From positions 1-60,921 of the forward strand of contig JAPPKT010000121.1 of assembly GCA_028819675.1 (NCBI GenBank): a DNA stretch of 60,921 nt, in the 5' to 3' direction. The notes under the pieces are model-generated. The model saw only the letters and a program-made list of their open reading frames with translations, had not been told where the DNA came from and did no database searches. Within the stretch, counting starts at the first letter, position 1, and each line of letters starts with the position of its first letter. This DNA is from Caldilineaceae bacterium (lineage in GTDB: Bacteria; Chloroflexota; Anaerolineae; Caldilineales; Caldilineaceae). This document shows, piece by piece, positions 8,381 through 18,700 of this stretch. The translations under genes were made by a program, and so were the position numbers.

Positions 8381-8530
8381 ATAAGGCTTGATTGGAGGAT
8401 GACGCACTGCCGCGGATTCAAAGAAAAGCTTCCGTAAAGGACCTGGGTTCCCTCCCTCAAGGAACGCGGCATACCCGCAAAAACGACAAATTGTCGCATT
8501 TGCCCGCGTACCAGTCCCGGGGATGAGGCG
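8381..8530 (+). pseudogene. DUF3102-derived relic with palindrome
   Basis: Follows the 3833-4513 gene from the GDALLRIKEQL region (here GATGACGCACTGCCGCGGAT) and retains the palindrome CGACAAATTGTCG at 8484-8496. Part of the middle is deleted, and frames are broken. The tail GCGTACCAGTCCCGGGGA is shared with the relic at 39525-39690. Confidence 0.75.
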
Positions 8531-8607
8531 CTGGCACAGCATTTTGGGCAGGCCCGCCGGTTTTGGCCGTGTCATTCCGTACAGAATGATTGATACCAGT
8601 CGAGAAG

Positions 8608-8793
8608 ATGCAAGAGCAATTTAAGGATTGGCGCTACGCGGTGATGTGGGTGTCAGTGGGCATAATCGCCCCAATCGTCCTCCACTCGTTGCCAGAACCG
8701 TTTCACATTCCATTCAGTTGGGGCTTTTCGGCAGGATGGATGACGACATCTCTCATTATATGGTTCGTCGTGTGGTACCGTAATCGCAGCTAA
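8608..8793 (+). CDS. Small two-helix membrane protein
   Basis: 61 aa from ATG 8608 (TTG 8590 would add six residues). Two hydrophobic helices are visible: AVMWVSVGIIAPIVLHSL and SAGWMTTSLIIWFVVWY, with a basic YRNRS end. No family recognised. It stands alone between repeats and the HNH gene, and its ribosome binding site (GAGAAG directly before the ATG) is poor, so expression is uncertain. Confidence 0.5.
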   Translation: MQEQFKDWRYAVMWVSVGIIAPIVLHSLPEPFHIPFSWGFSAGWMTTSLIIWFVVWYRNRS

Positions 8794-8890
8794 GGATCAT
8801 GGGCCAGCGGCATTCCCCCGGACCTATGTCGAAGCGCAAGCCAGCCACTTCGAATAACCGTACCCAAGAACACCATTCACCAGGACCTCA

Positions 8891-10369
8891 ATGAAGAGAT
8901 TCTTCCGTTTCGTCTACCGTCTTCTCCTCTTCGTCGCGATCGTCGCTGCACTGATCCTTCTCATCGGGGTCTTCCTCCAATTGCAAACCCTGTCGACGCA
9001 GGTCGACGAGCTGACGGCGCGCGTGCAACGGCTCGAGGAGGCGAACGCCGCGCGGCCCGCGCCCGGCTCGCAGGCCGCGCAGGGCCCGGAGCCGACCCGA
9101 ACGCCCACACCCGAGCCGACCGCGACGCACACGCCCAAACCGACCAGTACGCCCAGGCCAACGAACACGCCGGCCGGGCCCACCGCCACGCCCGGGCCCA
9201 CGCACACCCCTGCGCCGACCAACACCCCAGCACCAACCAATACGCCCGGGCCGACCGCAACGCCCAGCCTCACGCGCACACCCAGGCCGACCAACACACC
9301 CGCGCCGACCAGCACGCCCAGCCCCACGCGCACGCCTAGGCCCACCAACACGCCCAGACCGACCCGGGCGCCTACGAACACGCAGACGCCGACCGCCACG
9401 CCCGTGCCCACGCCCTTTTTCACCGTCAACACCGACTGGATCAACGTCAGAAAGGGGCCCGGACCCGAATACCCGATCATCGATGCCATCCCCAGGGGCG
9501 AGCAGCACAACATCCGCGGCCGCAACCCCGCCGGCACCTGGCTGGAGTTCTGCTGCGTGGACGGGCAGCGCGGCTGGATCTACGCGCCGTACCTGATCGT
9601 AAACGTCGACGTGACCATAATTCCGACAGTGCGGGCCACCCCAACCGTCCCGCCGTCGCCCACACCTACGCGCACGCCCATACCCACGGCCACGCCCGTC
9701 CGGCCCACGGATACACCCGTCCCGCCCGCCGGCGACCTGGGCCTCCGCATCGAGCCTGAAAACCGCTGCTCGCACTACGACTCGGACCTCTATCCCTACT
9801 CCCAGAGCGTCGAGCCCCATATCGTCAACCAGCAGGGCGGCCGCATCTACGGCCCCTACACCGGCACCTACTTCTCCAGCATCAGGGAGACGGACATCGA
9901 ACACATCGTCGCTCGCAGCGAAGCGCACGACAGCGGCCTCTGCGCCGCCGGCAGCAACACCCGGCGCACCTTCGCCAACGACCTGCTCAACCTCACCCTG
10001 GCCAGCCCCAGTGTGAACCGGCACCAGAAGGTCGCCAAGGACCTGGCCGAATGGCTGCCGCCCTTGAACCAGTGCTGGTACGTGAATCGGGTCGTGCAGG
10101 TCAAACGCAAGTACAATCTCTCGATGGACCAGGCCGAGGCCAACACCGCCCGCCGCGTGCTGGCCGGGTGCCCCAGCACGCAGATGCATTTCACCGACCC
10201 GGGCTCAGCGCCGCCGCCGGCAACGAATACACCGCCGCCGTCGGGGCAGTCCTGCCCGAGAAACTGTACGGAGGCCCACGCCATGGGCATGAGCAATATG
10301 GGGAGAGACCATCGTTGCTATCAGCCGAAGTTCGACCGGGATCGGGACGGTATCGCCTGTGAGCGCTAG
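8891..10369 (+). CDS. Surface SH3 / HNH-nuclease / excalibur protein
   Basis: 492 aa. Order of parts: membrane anchor or signal helix (~10-30), short coiled coil (~33-52), a Thr/Pro-rich stalk of TPxPT repeats (~65-165), a bacterial SH3 domain (VNTDWINVRKGPGPEYPIID, ~175-240), a second Thr/Pro linker, an HNH-type nuclease with the core TDIEHIVARSEAH, and a C-terminal excalibur calcium-binding motif ending DRDRDGIACER. The HNH part resembles secreted DUF1524-like nucleases, with NTRRTFANDLLNLTLASPSVN supplying the Asn residues. It should act outside the membrane, degrading DNA for nutrition, competence or competition. AGGAC precedes the ATG by five bases. It lies between direct repeats of the type IIG 5' region, as if inserted. 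Confidence 0.85.
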   Translation: MKRFFRFVYRLLLFVAIVAALILLIGVFLQLQTLSTQVDELTARVQRLEEANAARPAPGSQAAQGPEPTRTPTPEPTATHTPKPTSTPRPTNTPAGPTATPGPTHTPAPTNTPAPTNTPGPTATPSLTRTPRPTNTPAPTSTPSPTRTPRPTNTPRPTRAPTNTQTPTATPVPTPFFTVNTDWINVRKGPGPEYPIIDAIPRGEQHNIRGRNPAGTWLEFCCVDGQRGWIYAPYLIVNVDVTIIPTVRATPTVPPSPTPTRTPIPTATPVRPTDTPVPPAGDLGLRIEPENRCSHYDSDLYPYSQSVEPHIVNQQGGRIYGPYTGTYFSSIRETDIEHIVARSEAHDSGLCAAGSNTRRTFANDLLNLTLASPSVNRHQKVAKDLAEWLPPLNQCWYVNRVVQVKRKYNLSMDQAEANTARRVLAGCPSTQMHFTDPGSAPPPATNTPPPSGQSCPRNCTEAHAMGMSNMGRDHRCYQPKFDRDRDGIACER

Positions 10370-10407
10370 ATAGCGCCAGGGCCTCCCCCGCGCCCTCCGC
10401 GGACACC

Positions 10408-10535
10408 CCGTAGGGGCACCCCTTGTGGGTGCCCATCCCCCGAAACTGGCACAACAACCCTCGCGCGGGTACACTACGCCACAAACGCCGCCCACCCCCA
10501 CATACCACGACCAATGCCCGGCCAGCTTTTCACCA
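10408..10535 (+). repeat. Upstream/start-region repeat at the type IIG gene
   Basis: The copy attached to the intact gene. It carries the GGGCACCCCTTGTGGGTGCCC-type hairpin and CTGGCAC-N17-TACACT, which could be a promoter, then the real start codon at 10514. Confidence 0.65.
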
Positions 10536-13500
10536 ACTACTTTCTCGAAGAAGGCATCCTCCACACCGCCGCCTGGCAGGAATCCCTCTCCCAACCCGCA
10601 GACCTCGACGCCTTCCGCACCTGGGCCCGCGCCCTCCTCGAGAACGCCGCCAACTTCCACACCCTGAACGAGGCCTCCACCGAGATGGAACTCATCCGCC
10701 CCCTCTTCGAGCTCCTCGGCTGGGCCCACTACCTGCCCCAGCAGGGCAGCGACCAAAACCAGGACATCCCCGATCACCTGCTCTTCGCCGGCGCCGCCTC
10801 CAAGGCCCGCGCCGCCGCCAAACCCGCCCCGCAACGTTACCCCGACGCCCTCGCCGTCGCCGAGAGCAAGCGCTTCAACCTGCCCCTCGACGCCCGCGAA
10901 GGAAAACAGACCGGCTCGCCGCACGCCCAGATCCTTCGCTACCTCGCCACCGCCGACATCAACTCCGACGGCCGCATCCGCTGGGGCATCCTCACCAACG
11001 GCCGCATCTGGCGCCTCTACGACCGCCGCGCACTCCCCCGTGCCAGCGGCTACTACGAAGTAGACCTTGACGCCGCCCTCCAGGCCAGCGGCGACGCCCA
11101 CGCCCTCCGCGCCTTCCGCCTCCTTTTCGGCCGCCCCGCCTTCAGCCCCCAACATGGCGCCCAGACCAGCTTCCTCGAGGACGCCATCGCCGAAGGCCGC
11201 CGCTACGAAGAACAGGTCGCCAGCGACCTCTCCGGCACCGTCTTCGACAAAGTCTATCCCGCCCTCGTCCGCGCCCTCGCCGACAAGAGCGGCGCCGAGC
11301 TGGACGACGTCCGCCAGGCCGCCCTCATCTTCCTCTACCGCCTCCTCTTCCTCCTCTACGCCGAGGACCGCGACCTGCTGCCCGTCAACGACAGTCGCTA
11401 CGACGACTACGGCCTGCGCAAATCCGTCCGCGACGACGTCGACAAACGCACTGCCGCCGGCGACGCCTTTTCCGGCTTCGCCAGCCATTACTACGATCAC
11501 ATCAGCACCCTCTGCCGCCAGATCGACAAGGGCGACCCCACCATCGGCCTGCCGCCCTACAACGGCGGCCTCTTCGCCCAACAAGCCGCGCCCCTGCTCG
11601 AACAGGTCCGCCTCTCCGATCACGTGCTCGCCCCAATCATCCACAGCCTCAGCCGTACCAGGGGCGAGTCCGGCCCCCGCTACGTCAACTACCGCGACAT
11701 GACCGTCCAGCAGCTCGGCTCCATCTACGAGCGCCTGCTCGAGCGCGAACCGGTCCGCACCCCCGCAGGCGAAATCGTCGTCCGCCCCAACAGCTACGCC
11801 CGCAAGGACAGCGGCAGCTTCTACACCCCCCAACCGCTCGTCGACCTCATCGTCGAGCGTACCCTCACACCCCTGCTGGAAGAGCGCAAAGCCGCCTTCC
11901 ACGCCAAAGCCGCCGCCCTGCAGAGCGACACACGCGCCAAAGCCGGCCGCCTCGCTGACCTCCACCCTCTCGACCCCGCCGCAGCCGCGCTCGACCTCAA
12001 GGTCCTCGATCCCGCCATGGGCAGCGGCCACTTCCTCGTCACCGCCGTCGACTTCCTCTCCGACGCCATCGCCGACCTCGTCGAATACGCGCCCAGCACC
12101 GCACTCTGGCTGGAGAACGCCTACACCTCGCCCCTGCTCGACCGCATCGCCGCCATCCGCGCCGACATTCTCGCCCGGGCGCACGCTTCCGATTGGGTCA
12201 TCGATGAAGCGCAGCTCACCGACCAGGCCATCATCCGCCGCATGGTCCTCAAACGCTGTATCTACGGCGTCGACAAGAACCCCCTTACCGTCGAGCTCGC
12301 CAAGGTCTCCCTCTGGCTGCACAGCTTCACCGTCGGCGCACCCCTCTCCTTCCTCGACCACCACCTGCGCTGCGGCGACTCCCTCATCGGCCTGCGCGTC
12401 CACGACGCTACCCAGGAGTTGCAGCGCTTCACCGGTCTCTTCGCCGACTCCGCAGTTGTCGGTGCTGAATCAGCAGCGGAGGGCATGCAGGAGATTGAAG
12501 AGATGTCCGACGCCGACGTGTCCGAAGTCCAGCAATCCGCTGAACTCTTCCGAGGCGTCGAGCAGACCACCGCCGAGTTGCGCGGCCTGATGGATTTCCT
12601 CTGTGGCCTGCGTTGGCTCACAGCTGGAATGAGAAAGAAGCAACTCACCCAGTACGAGTACCCTCTGACCATGACGCTCGGCCACAATGCCGCGGACGCC
12701 TACCGCCTGCTTGCGCGCGGGCCGCACGCATTCAACGCGGCTCCTTCCGAGAGCGAGAACGGTGATTGGCAGGAATTCACGCACATGTGGAACGCAGCCC
12801 GATCCATCGCCGCCCGCGAAGGTTTTCTACACTGGGAAGTCGCCTTCCCCGGCGTCTGGCGCCGCTGGCAGGACGACCAGCCCACCGGCGGCTTCGACGC
12901 CATCATCGGCAACCCGCCCTGGGACCGCATCAAGCTGCAGGAGGTCGAATGGTTTGCCACCCGCTCCCCTGAACTGGCCCTTGCCCCCACCGCCGCCGCC
13001 CGCCGCCGCGGCATCAAGCAGCTGCGCGAGCAGGGCGACCCCCTCGCCGCCGATTTCGACGCCGCCAAACTGCGCGCCGACCGCCTCGGCCAGTTCATCC
13101 GCGCCTCGGACCACTACCCACTGCTCGGCAGCGGCGACATCAACCTTTACTCCCTCTTCGTCGAGCGCGCCATGCGCCTGGCCAAACCCGACGGCATCGT
13201 CGGCCTCCTCACCCCCTCAGGCATCTACGCCGACAAGACCGCCGCCCGCTTCTTCAAATCCATCTCCACCAGCGGCCGCGTCGGTGGCCTGTTCGACTTC
13301 GAAAACCGCAAGATCTTCTTCCCGGACGTTCACGCCTCATTCAAATTCTGTGCCCTCATCTTCGGCGGCGAGGAGCGACGCTTCGCCCAAACCGACTGTG
13401 CCTTCTTCCTCCACGACACCGCCGTCATCGACGATCCGGACCGCTGCTTCCCCTTGGCCCCCGCCGACTTCGCCCGCGTCAACCCCAACACCGGTACCGC

Positions 13501-14539
13501 CCCCGTCTTCCGCACCCGCCGCGACGCCGACATAACCCGCCGCATCTACGAGCACCACCCCGCCCTCGTTGACCGATCCGGTGAGGACGAAACCCGCGCA
13601 TGGCCCGTGCGGTACGTTCGCATGTTCGACATGGCCAACGACTCGCATCTCTTTCGAACGGCTGACGACCTCGGGACCGATGGCTTTTACCCGGTGGATG
13701 GCAACCGATGGAAAAGAGGAGAGGAGTTGTACTTTCCCCTGTACCAAGGCCGCATGATTCATCTGTTCGACCACCGCGCCAACTCAGTACGCGTCAACCT
13801 CGAGAGTACCCATAATCCGTACTTGAGCGAGGAGGTGAGTGAGTCGCAACACGCCGATCCGGGTTTTTCACCTCAGGCACAGTATTGGGTTCCGGCACAA
13901 AATCTAAGCAGTTTTCACTCTTCTAACAGTGGATGGCCGATCGCCTACCGTCGGATAGCCCGCACCACTGACTTTAGAACTATGATCGCAACAGTTGCGC
14001 CAAAGGTCGGTTTCGGTGACAGTGTGTTTCTGCTCATGCCTGAAGAGAAAATGACCGCAACCGGAACCTGCAATTTGGTCGCCAACTTATGTAGCCTTAG
14101 TCTTGACTATGTGATCAGGCAGAAGCTGCAAGGGACGAATCTCAGTTGGTACATTGTTGAGCAACTCCCTGTCATCGCCCCCGCCGACTACGACCGCGCC
14201 TTCGGCGCCACCACCGCTCGCGACCTCGTCCGCCACCACGTCCTCCGCCTCACCTACACCGCCCACGACATGGCCCCCTTCGCCCGCGACCTCGGCTACC
14301 ACGGCCCGCCCTTCATCTGGAACCAAGAAAAACGCCGCCACCTGCGCGCCCGCCTCGACGCCCTCTACTTCCACCTCTACGGCCTCTCCCGCGCAGACGC
14401 CGCCTACATCCTCGACACCTTCCCCATCGTCCGCCGCCACGACAAAGCCGCCTTCGGCACCTACCGCACCAAAGACATGGTCCTCGCCTACTACAACGCC
14501 CTCGCCGCCGGCGACACCGACACAGATGTAGCAGTCTAG
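10514..14539 (+). CDS. Type IIG restriction-modification enzyme
   Basis: 1341 aa, a size typical of single-chain restriction-methylation proteins (Eco57I/MmeI-like; BREX PglX is a more distant option). An N-terminal PD-(D/E)xK nuclease is suggested by PDALAVAESKRFNLPLD near residue 115. The adenine methyltransferase core has motif I as DPAMGSGHFLVTAVDFL (~500) and motif IV as IIGNPPWDRIKL (~800). The C-terminal ~350 residues should include target recognition (WYIVEQLPVI, and an Eco57I-type region). The same chain would methylate adenine and cut unmodified DNA. No ribosome binding site precedes the ATG. A short central stretch (12440-12790 and 13900-14160) has less GC-biased codon use, as if recombined. 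Confidence 0.9.
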   Translation: MPGQLFTNYFLEEGILHTAAWQESLSQPADLDAFRTWARALLENAANFHTLNEASTEMELIRPLFELLGWAHYLPQQGSDQNQDIPDHLLFAGAASKARAAAKPAPQRYPDALAVAESKRFNLPLDAREGKQTGSPHAQILRYLATADINSDGRIRWGILTNGRIWRLYDRRALPRASGYYEVDLDAALQASGDAHALRAFRLLFGRPAFSPQHGAQTSFLEDAIAEGRRYEEQVASDLSGTVFDKVYPALVRALADKSGAELDDVRQAALIFLYRLLFLLYAEDRDLLPVNDSRYDDYGLRKSVRDDVDKRTAAGDAFSGFASHYYDHISTLCRQIDKGDPTIGLPPYNGGLFAQQAAPLLEQVRLSDHVLAPIIHSLSRTRGESGPRYVNYRDMTVQQLGSIYERLLEREPVRTPAGEIVVRPNSYARKDSGSFYTPQPLVDLIVERTLTPLLEERKAAFHAKAAALQSDTRAKAGRLADLHPLDPAAAALDLKVLDPAMGSGHFLVTAVDFLSDAIADLVEYAPSTALWLENAYTSPLLDRIAAIRADILARAHASDWVIDEAQLTDQAIIRRMVLKRCIYGVDKNPLTVELAKVSLWLHSFTVGAPLSFLDHHLRCGDSLIGLRVHDATQELQRFTGLFADSAVVGAESAAEGMQEIEEMSDADVSEVQQSAELFRGVEQTTAELRGLMDFLCGLRWLTAGMRKKQLTQYEYPLTMTLGHNAADAYRLLARGPHAFNAAPSESENGDWQEFTHMWNAARSIAAREGFLHWEVAFPGVWRRWQDDQPTGGFDAIIGNPPWDRIKLQEVEWFATRSPELALAPTAAARRRGIKQLREQGDPLAADFDAAKLRADRLGQFIRASDHYPLLGSGDINLYSLFVERAMRLAKPDGIVGLLTPSGIYADKTAARFFKSISTSGRVGGLFDFENRKIFFPDVHASFKFCALIFGGEERRFAQTDCAFFLHDTAVIDDPDRCFPLAPADFARVNPNTGTAPVFRTRRDADITRRIYEHHPALVDRSGEDETRAWPVRYVRMFDMANDSHLFRTADDLGTDGFYPVDGNRWKRGEELYFPLYQGRMIHLFDHRANSVRVNLESTHNPYLSEEVSESQHADPGFSPQAQYWVPAQNLSSFHSSNSGWPIAYRRIARTTDFRTMIATVAPKVGFGDSVFLLMPEEKMTATGTCNLVANLCSLSLDYVIRQKLQGTNLSWYIVEQLPVIAPADYDRAFGATTARDLVRHHVLRLTYTAHDMAPFARDLGYHGPPFIWNQEKRRHLRARLDALYFHLYGLSRADAAYILDTFPIVRRHDKAAFGTYRTKDMVLAYYNALAAGDTDTDVAV

Positions 14540-14553
14540 ACCACCAATCTAGC

Positions 14554-14613
14554 TCTGCCTACTTGGTCGCAAGGGCGGCAGTCACACAGTCAAAAACGAC
14601 AAATTGTCGTTTT
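14554..14613 (+). repeat. Palindrome element directly behind the type IIG gene
   Basis: CTGCCTACTTGGTCGCAAGG and the following bases match 58299-58361, ending in a near-perfect symmetric hairpin: CAAAAACGACAA, one base, TTGTCGTTTTTG (core 14597-14609). With its T-run and place 55 bases after the stop codon, it may terminate transcription. Confidence 0.65.
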
Positions 14614-14784
14614 TGCTATCGGCCGCTTGTCGAATGAGTACGTGATTCGCGTAAAAAGACAGGATTATAACACGCGCCTTGATCAGACTTGGCCCCATCC
14701 GCCCCAATGCACCCAATCCCTCCTATGTTATAGTCCAGACACCAGGACTCGCCACAAACTACAGAGTAGAACCTACATAAGAGA

Positions 14785-15645
14785 ATGAAAGAAATGAGTG
14801 AAAAAGTAACATTCGAGGAGGCTAGCCGGTTGGTGGAAACGACAAATGGAGAAGATGCAGATGCGGACCGATGGAAGTCGCATGAAGACATCAGAAAGGA
14901 CTACGTCCGCAGAGCGGAAGACAGAAATTCGGGGAAAGGACAGGAAATTGGCGAATCCTATCTCTTCCTAGAGGGCAAATTGCTGTTTATGAAACACAGG
15001 TTTTCAGAATACAAGAAAGTGATGAGCGGAGACAGAGTGGACAGAATAATTCTGCGCCATTACTTACGCGGCTTTCTTCGGGATGCAATTAACGCATTTC
15101 TGGATGGAGTCATTCTGGAAATCGTCAATTTTGTCGACAAGAGAGGTGATGTAGAGAGAGGACATCTGAGCCTCTATTCCTTCTTGTCCCATGTGAATGA
15201 TGAAGAACTAAAGAAAAGACTCAGTGAAATCGAAGTCAAGGCGAATCCAATCATCCGAAGAAGACATGGATTCGTCGCTCATTGGGGAAAAGCAGCAATA
15301 ATTGAAGGAAAAACCATTCCGATCTCCATAGATGAGGTAGACTGCGTAATAGAGTTGATCGCTGAGGCTATGGAATACATCGGAGAGCAACTGCTGGGGC
15401 TCAATCACTTCTCAGAGAAATCGGAAAGTTATGATCCTTGGGAATTGATTACACCTGGAGGAGTTGAACACGTCATTATATATCTAAAACGTTACGAATG
15501 GCTCTCTCATAAACAAAGAGAATACGCCATTAATGGTGAACCCTTTCTCTCACCGCGTTGGTTCGACATATCTAAATCAACAGAGCAAGGAGCGGAAGAA
15601 CGCAGAAAGCAAAGAGAACGTATTCTTTCTCTGGTGGACACATAA
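14785..15645 (+). CDS. HEPN/AbiU2-like protein
   Basis: 286 aa, mostly helical. A segment RRRHGFVAHWGKA near residue 165 fits the HEPN RNase signature (Arg, four to six residues, His), preceded by long amphipathic helices, much like AbiU2-type abortive-infection proteins; I place it there by pattern only. A basic ERRKQRERI tail closes it. Codon use is far more A/T-rich than in the genes to the left, which suggests recent transfer. ATG 14785 and 14794 are both possible starts. It heads the defence island, 155 bases upstream of the STAND gene, but there is no proof they are one system. Confidence 0.6.
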   Translation: MKEMSEKVTFEEASRLVETTNGEDADADRWKSHEDIRKDYVRRAEDRNSGKGQEIGESYLFLEGKLLFMKHRFSEYKKVMSGDRVDRIILRHYLRGFLRDAINAFLDGVILEIVNFVDKRGDVERGHLSLYSFLSHVNDEELKKRLSEIEVKANPIIRRRHGFVAHWGKAAIIEGKTIPISIDEVDCVIELIAEAMEYIGEQLLGLNHFSEKSESYDPWELITPGGVEHVIIYLKRYEWLSHKQREYAINGEPFLSPRWFDISKSTEQGAEERRKQRERILSLVDT

Positions 15646-15799
15646 AGTACGCAAGTGGAATCACTGAAGTGAGCCCAAAAAACCGGACCGCGAACTGCCG
15701 CCTTGGCCAGCAGCAGGTATCCTCCATATCCAGCCGCCGGCGATACGGCCGTAGAGGTAGTGGCCTAGGCCATCAAAATTATCGCGAGAACGCAGAATC

Positions 15800-18700
15800 A
15801 TGACGACAGACCCGACTGAGCAACAGAATTACGCTACTCCTCCGCCGGTCACCCCCTATCCGGAGGTTCTACCCCTCAACGACCCCAACCTCCCCTGGGA
15901 GCGATTTGAAGCGTTTTGTGTAGAGTTTGTTTCCAGACTCCCCGGCGTCAAGGAAGCGCATCGTTATGGAGGGCAAGGAAGCCCTCAGAAGGGAATCGAC
16001 ATTATTGCCTACCTCGACAACGGTGAGAAGTGGGCTTTTCAATGCAAACAGAAGCAAACGTTCTCAAAGGCTGACGCCACGAAAGCGATTCAGGCAACGA
16101 GCCACGAAGCTGACCGCTTCATTTTGACGTTGAGTCGTCAAGCCACCAGTAGGGTTCGGGACGCTTGCGATAGTTATCCTGACTGGGATGTCTGGGATAT
16201 AGACGACATCTCTCGGAAAGTCCGAGAGATGGAGATGCATTCAAGCGCGAGGCTTGTGGAAACCCACTTTGGTCCCTCGTGGCGAAAGGCATTCTTGGGC
16301 CTCCACGGTCTATCACCATTCGCAACGCCCCTTGAATTCTTCGATCCATTTGCGACTACGGCGGCTCTGTTCAACCACGCGTGGAAGCTTGTGGGGAGAT
16401 CCGACCATCTACGACAGGCCCACGAGTTTGTCGAGTCGCAGGAGCAGAAAATAGCGATTCTCACTGGCCGCGGGGGTATTGGTAAGTCGAAAATACTTCA
16501 CGCGTTCGCTGAGGCGTTCGATCAAGAACACGAGGGAACGGCATTATGGTTCGCGGCTGAAGAAGTACTCTTCACTCTCGATGGTGCCGACTATTTGCCC
16601 TTCAAACCCTGCGTCATCGTCGTGGACGACGCTCACCGACGTGAAGATCTGCCAGCCCTGTTAGCCCTAACCCGGCAGCGGCCACATATGATCAAACTCG
16701 TCTTGTCATGTCGTCCCCAAGCGATTGACTATTTGAAGTCGCAGCTCACTCAAAGTGGCTTCGATGTTCACGAGCGCGTCGTCCTACCAAACGTTAAAGA
16801 ACTGTCCCGCGAGGAAGTCATAGAGTTAGGGCGCCAGGCGCTTGGACCTGAATTCGCAGGCTTCGCCGAGCAGCTTGCCGCCGCTACATGGGACTGTCCG
16901 TTGGTTACCGTAGTAGGAGGGCAGCTGCTGGCCAAGAGGGCCATTGAACCGGAGTTGCTGGAACGCGACGAGGAGTTCAGAGATACTGTCTTGATCCGTT
17001 TTCGAGATATTCTTGTCGGCGAACTTGGCGACCGGATTGACCCGGGGCTGTGCAGGGCTCTCCTGGACCTGATATCCGCCATCCAACCAGTCCGGCTGGA
17101 CGACAACAGGCGGTTGGACTGCGAGGCAGAGTTCTTGAGGATTGATCGCCCAACTCTGCTCCGTTCCTTAGGCATACTGGAAGAGGCCGGAGTGTTACTC
17201 CGGCGGGGCAACACATTGCGGATCGTCCCAGACGTGCTTGCAGACCACATCCTCTACAAAGCAAGTGTCACCTTTCAAGGACAACCGACAGGATACGCCG
17301 ACCGTGTATTCAATGAGTTTGCGTCTCTGTGCCCCAGTGAGGTCTTGCGAAACCTTGCTGAGCTGGACTGGCGTCTGCGGCAATCTGGTTCCCAGGCTTC
17401 CGATCTGTTGAGAAATATTTGGCACAGTATTGAGCAAGAATTCAAAGATGCGTCACACCAGGGGCGGAGCACGATCCTACGAATACTTGAGACGGTCGCT
17501 GTCTACCAGCCCGAGAGAACCCTCGAACTGGTGGAGCACGCGCTCCGAAATCCCGCAACCGAATCGGGAAGTCCGGAATGGCCCCAATTGTGGGGGTCCA
17601 AACACAGCCATGTGTTGCGCCAGCTGCCCGCCCTGTTGCGGCAGATCAGCTACACCCTCGACTATCTTCCTCGTTGTTGTAATCTCTTATGGGAATTAGG
17701 AAGGGTCGACGGCCGAAATCTCAATTCAAATACCGACCACGGGGTGCGCGTGCTCGCTGATCTCGGAGGCTATGAAATCGGTAAGCCATTTATCGTAACT
17801 AGTAGGGTGCTGGACACTATAGAGAAACTGCTTGAGGACCCCAGCAGTCACGACCATATCCACTCTCCGCTTGACATCATCGACCCGATGTTGGCCAAGA
17901 CAGAATACTCTGTTCACTTTGAGGGACACAACTTCGTCTCTCGCTCATTCACGCTTAAGTTTGAGAGCATAAAATCGATTCGGCAACGCGCAATTTCCCT
18001 GATAGATCGCTGCCTGCATTCGAATGATCTAAAGATAACGTTGCGCGCCCTTGGGAGTTTGGAGAGCGCCCTTCATGACCCTAAAGCCTACCTTAACATG
18101 GATATTGCGGACGAGGATCTGGAGCAGTGGCGCCCTGAGCAACTAGAGATTCTGGCACTCATAGCAGATCTCGCGCGGCGTTCGGCAGAGCCAATGACAC
18201 TCATCCGCATCAGGAATGTTCTCTTGTGGCATTGCAGGTCTAGCCCTTCTGAGGAAGTTAGAGATAGGGCTAATGCTGTCGTGTCTTCAATACCTGAATC
18301 GTTCGAATTACGACTTACCCAAGAGTTGATAGACCCTTACCATATGGATGACTGGCAGCCTAACGAGGAAGGCGGAGATGATGACTTCAGGCTCCGCCAA
18401 GAGAGGGTCGGGCAGAGGCGGCGGGCTCTTGTTGTCAAGTTCTTAGATCACTCAGAGCACGCGGGCAAGGCTTACGAGATTCTCACTGACAGAATTCAGA
18501 CCATAAACACCGCCGAAGCTCGATCTGACCCGCAAGCGATCTTGCATATTATTGGAAAGTTGAACCCGGAATTTGCCGCTGGTCTCTGCGACATCATCGT
18601 TGACAACCCCAATGGGCCACTTGCGCCGCACCTGCAATCACTGCTGACAAGCGTGAGAATATGGAACGCAGAGCGGGCACGCGGTATTGGCCAACGCACC

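Noticed and set aside
9061..9410. DNA minisatellite in the HNH gene
   Set aside because: The repeats encode the in-frame TPxPT stalk and vary by codon, so they are a protein feature.
8888..10189. 433-codon minus frame opposite the HNH gene
   Set aside because: Antisense of the TPxPT repeats gives a Gly/Arg/Val-rich chain; not a protein family.
10423..11702. Plus frames of ~215 codons inside the type IIG gene
   Set aside because: Alternative frames of the same coding DNA, Pro/Arg/Ser-rich.
10205..12403. 732-codon minus frame opposite the type IIG gene
   Set aside because: It is the mirror of a strongly GC3-biased true gene; Gly/Val/Glu-rich with no motif.
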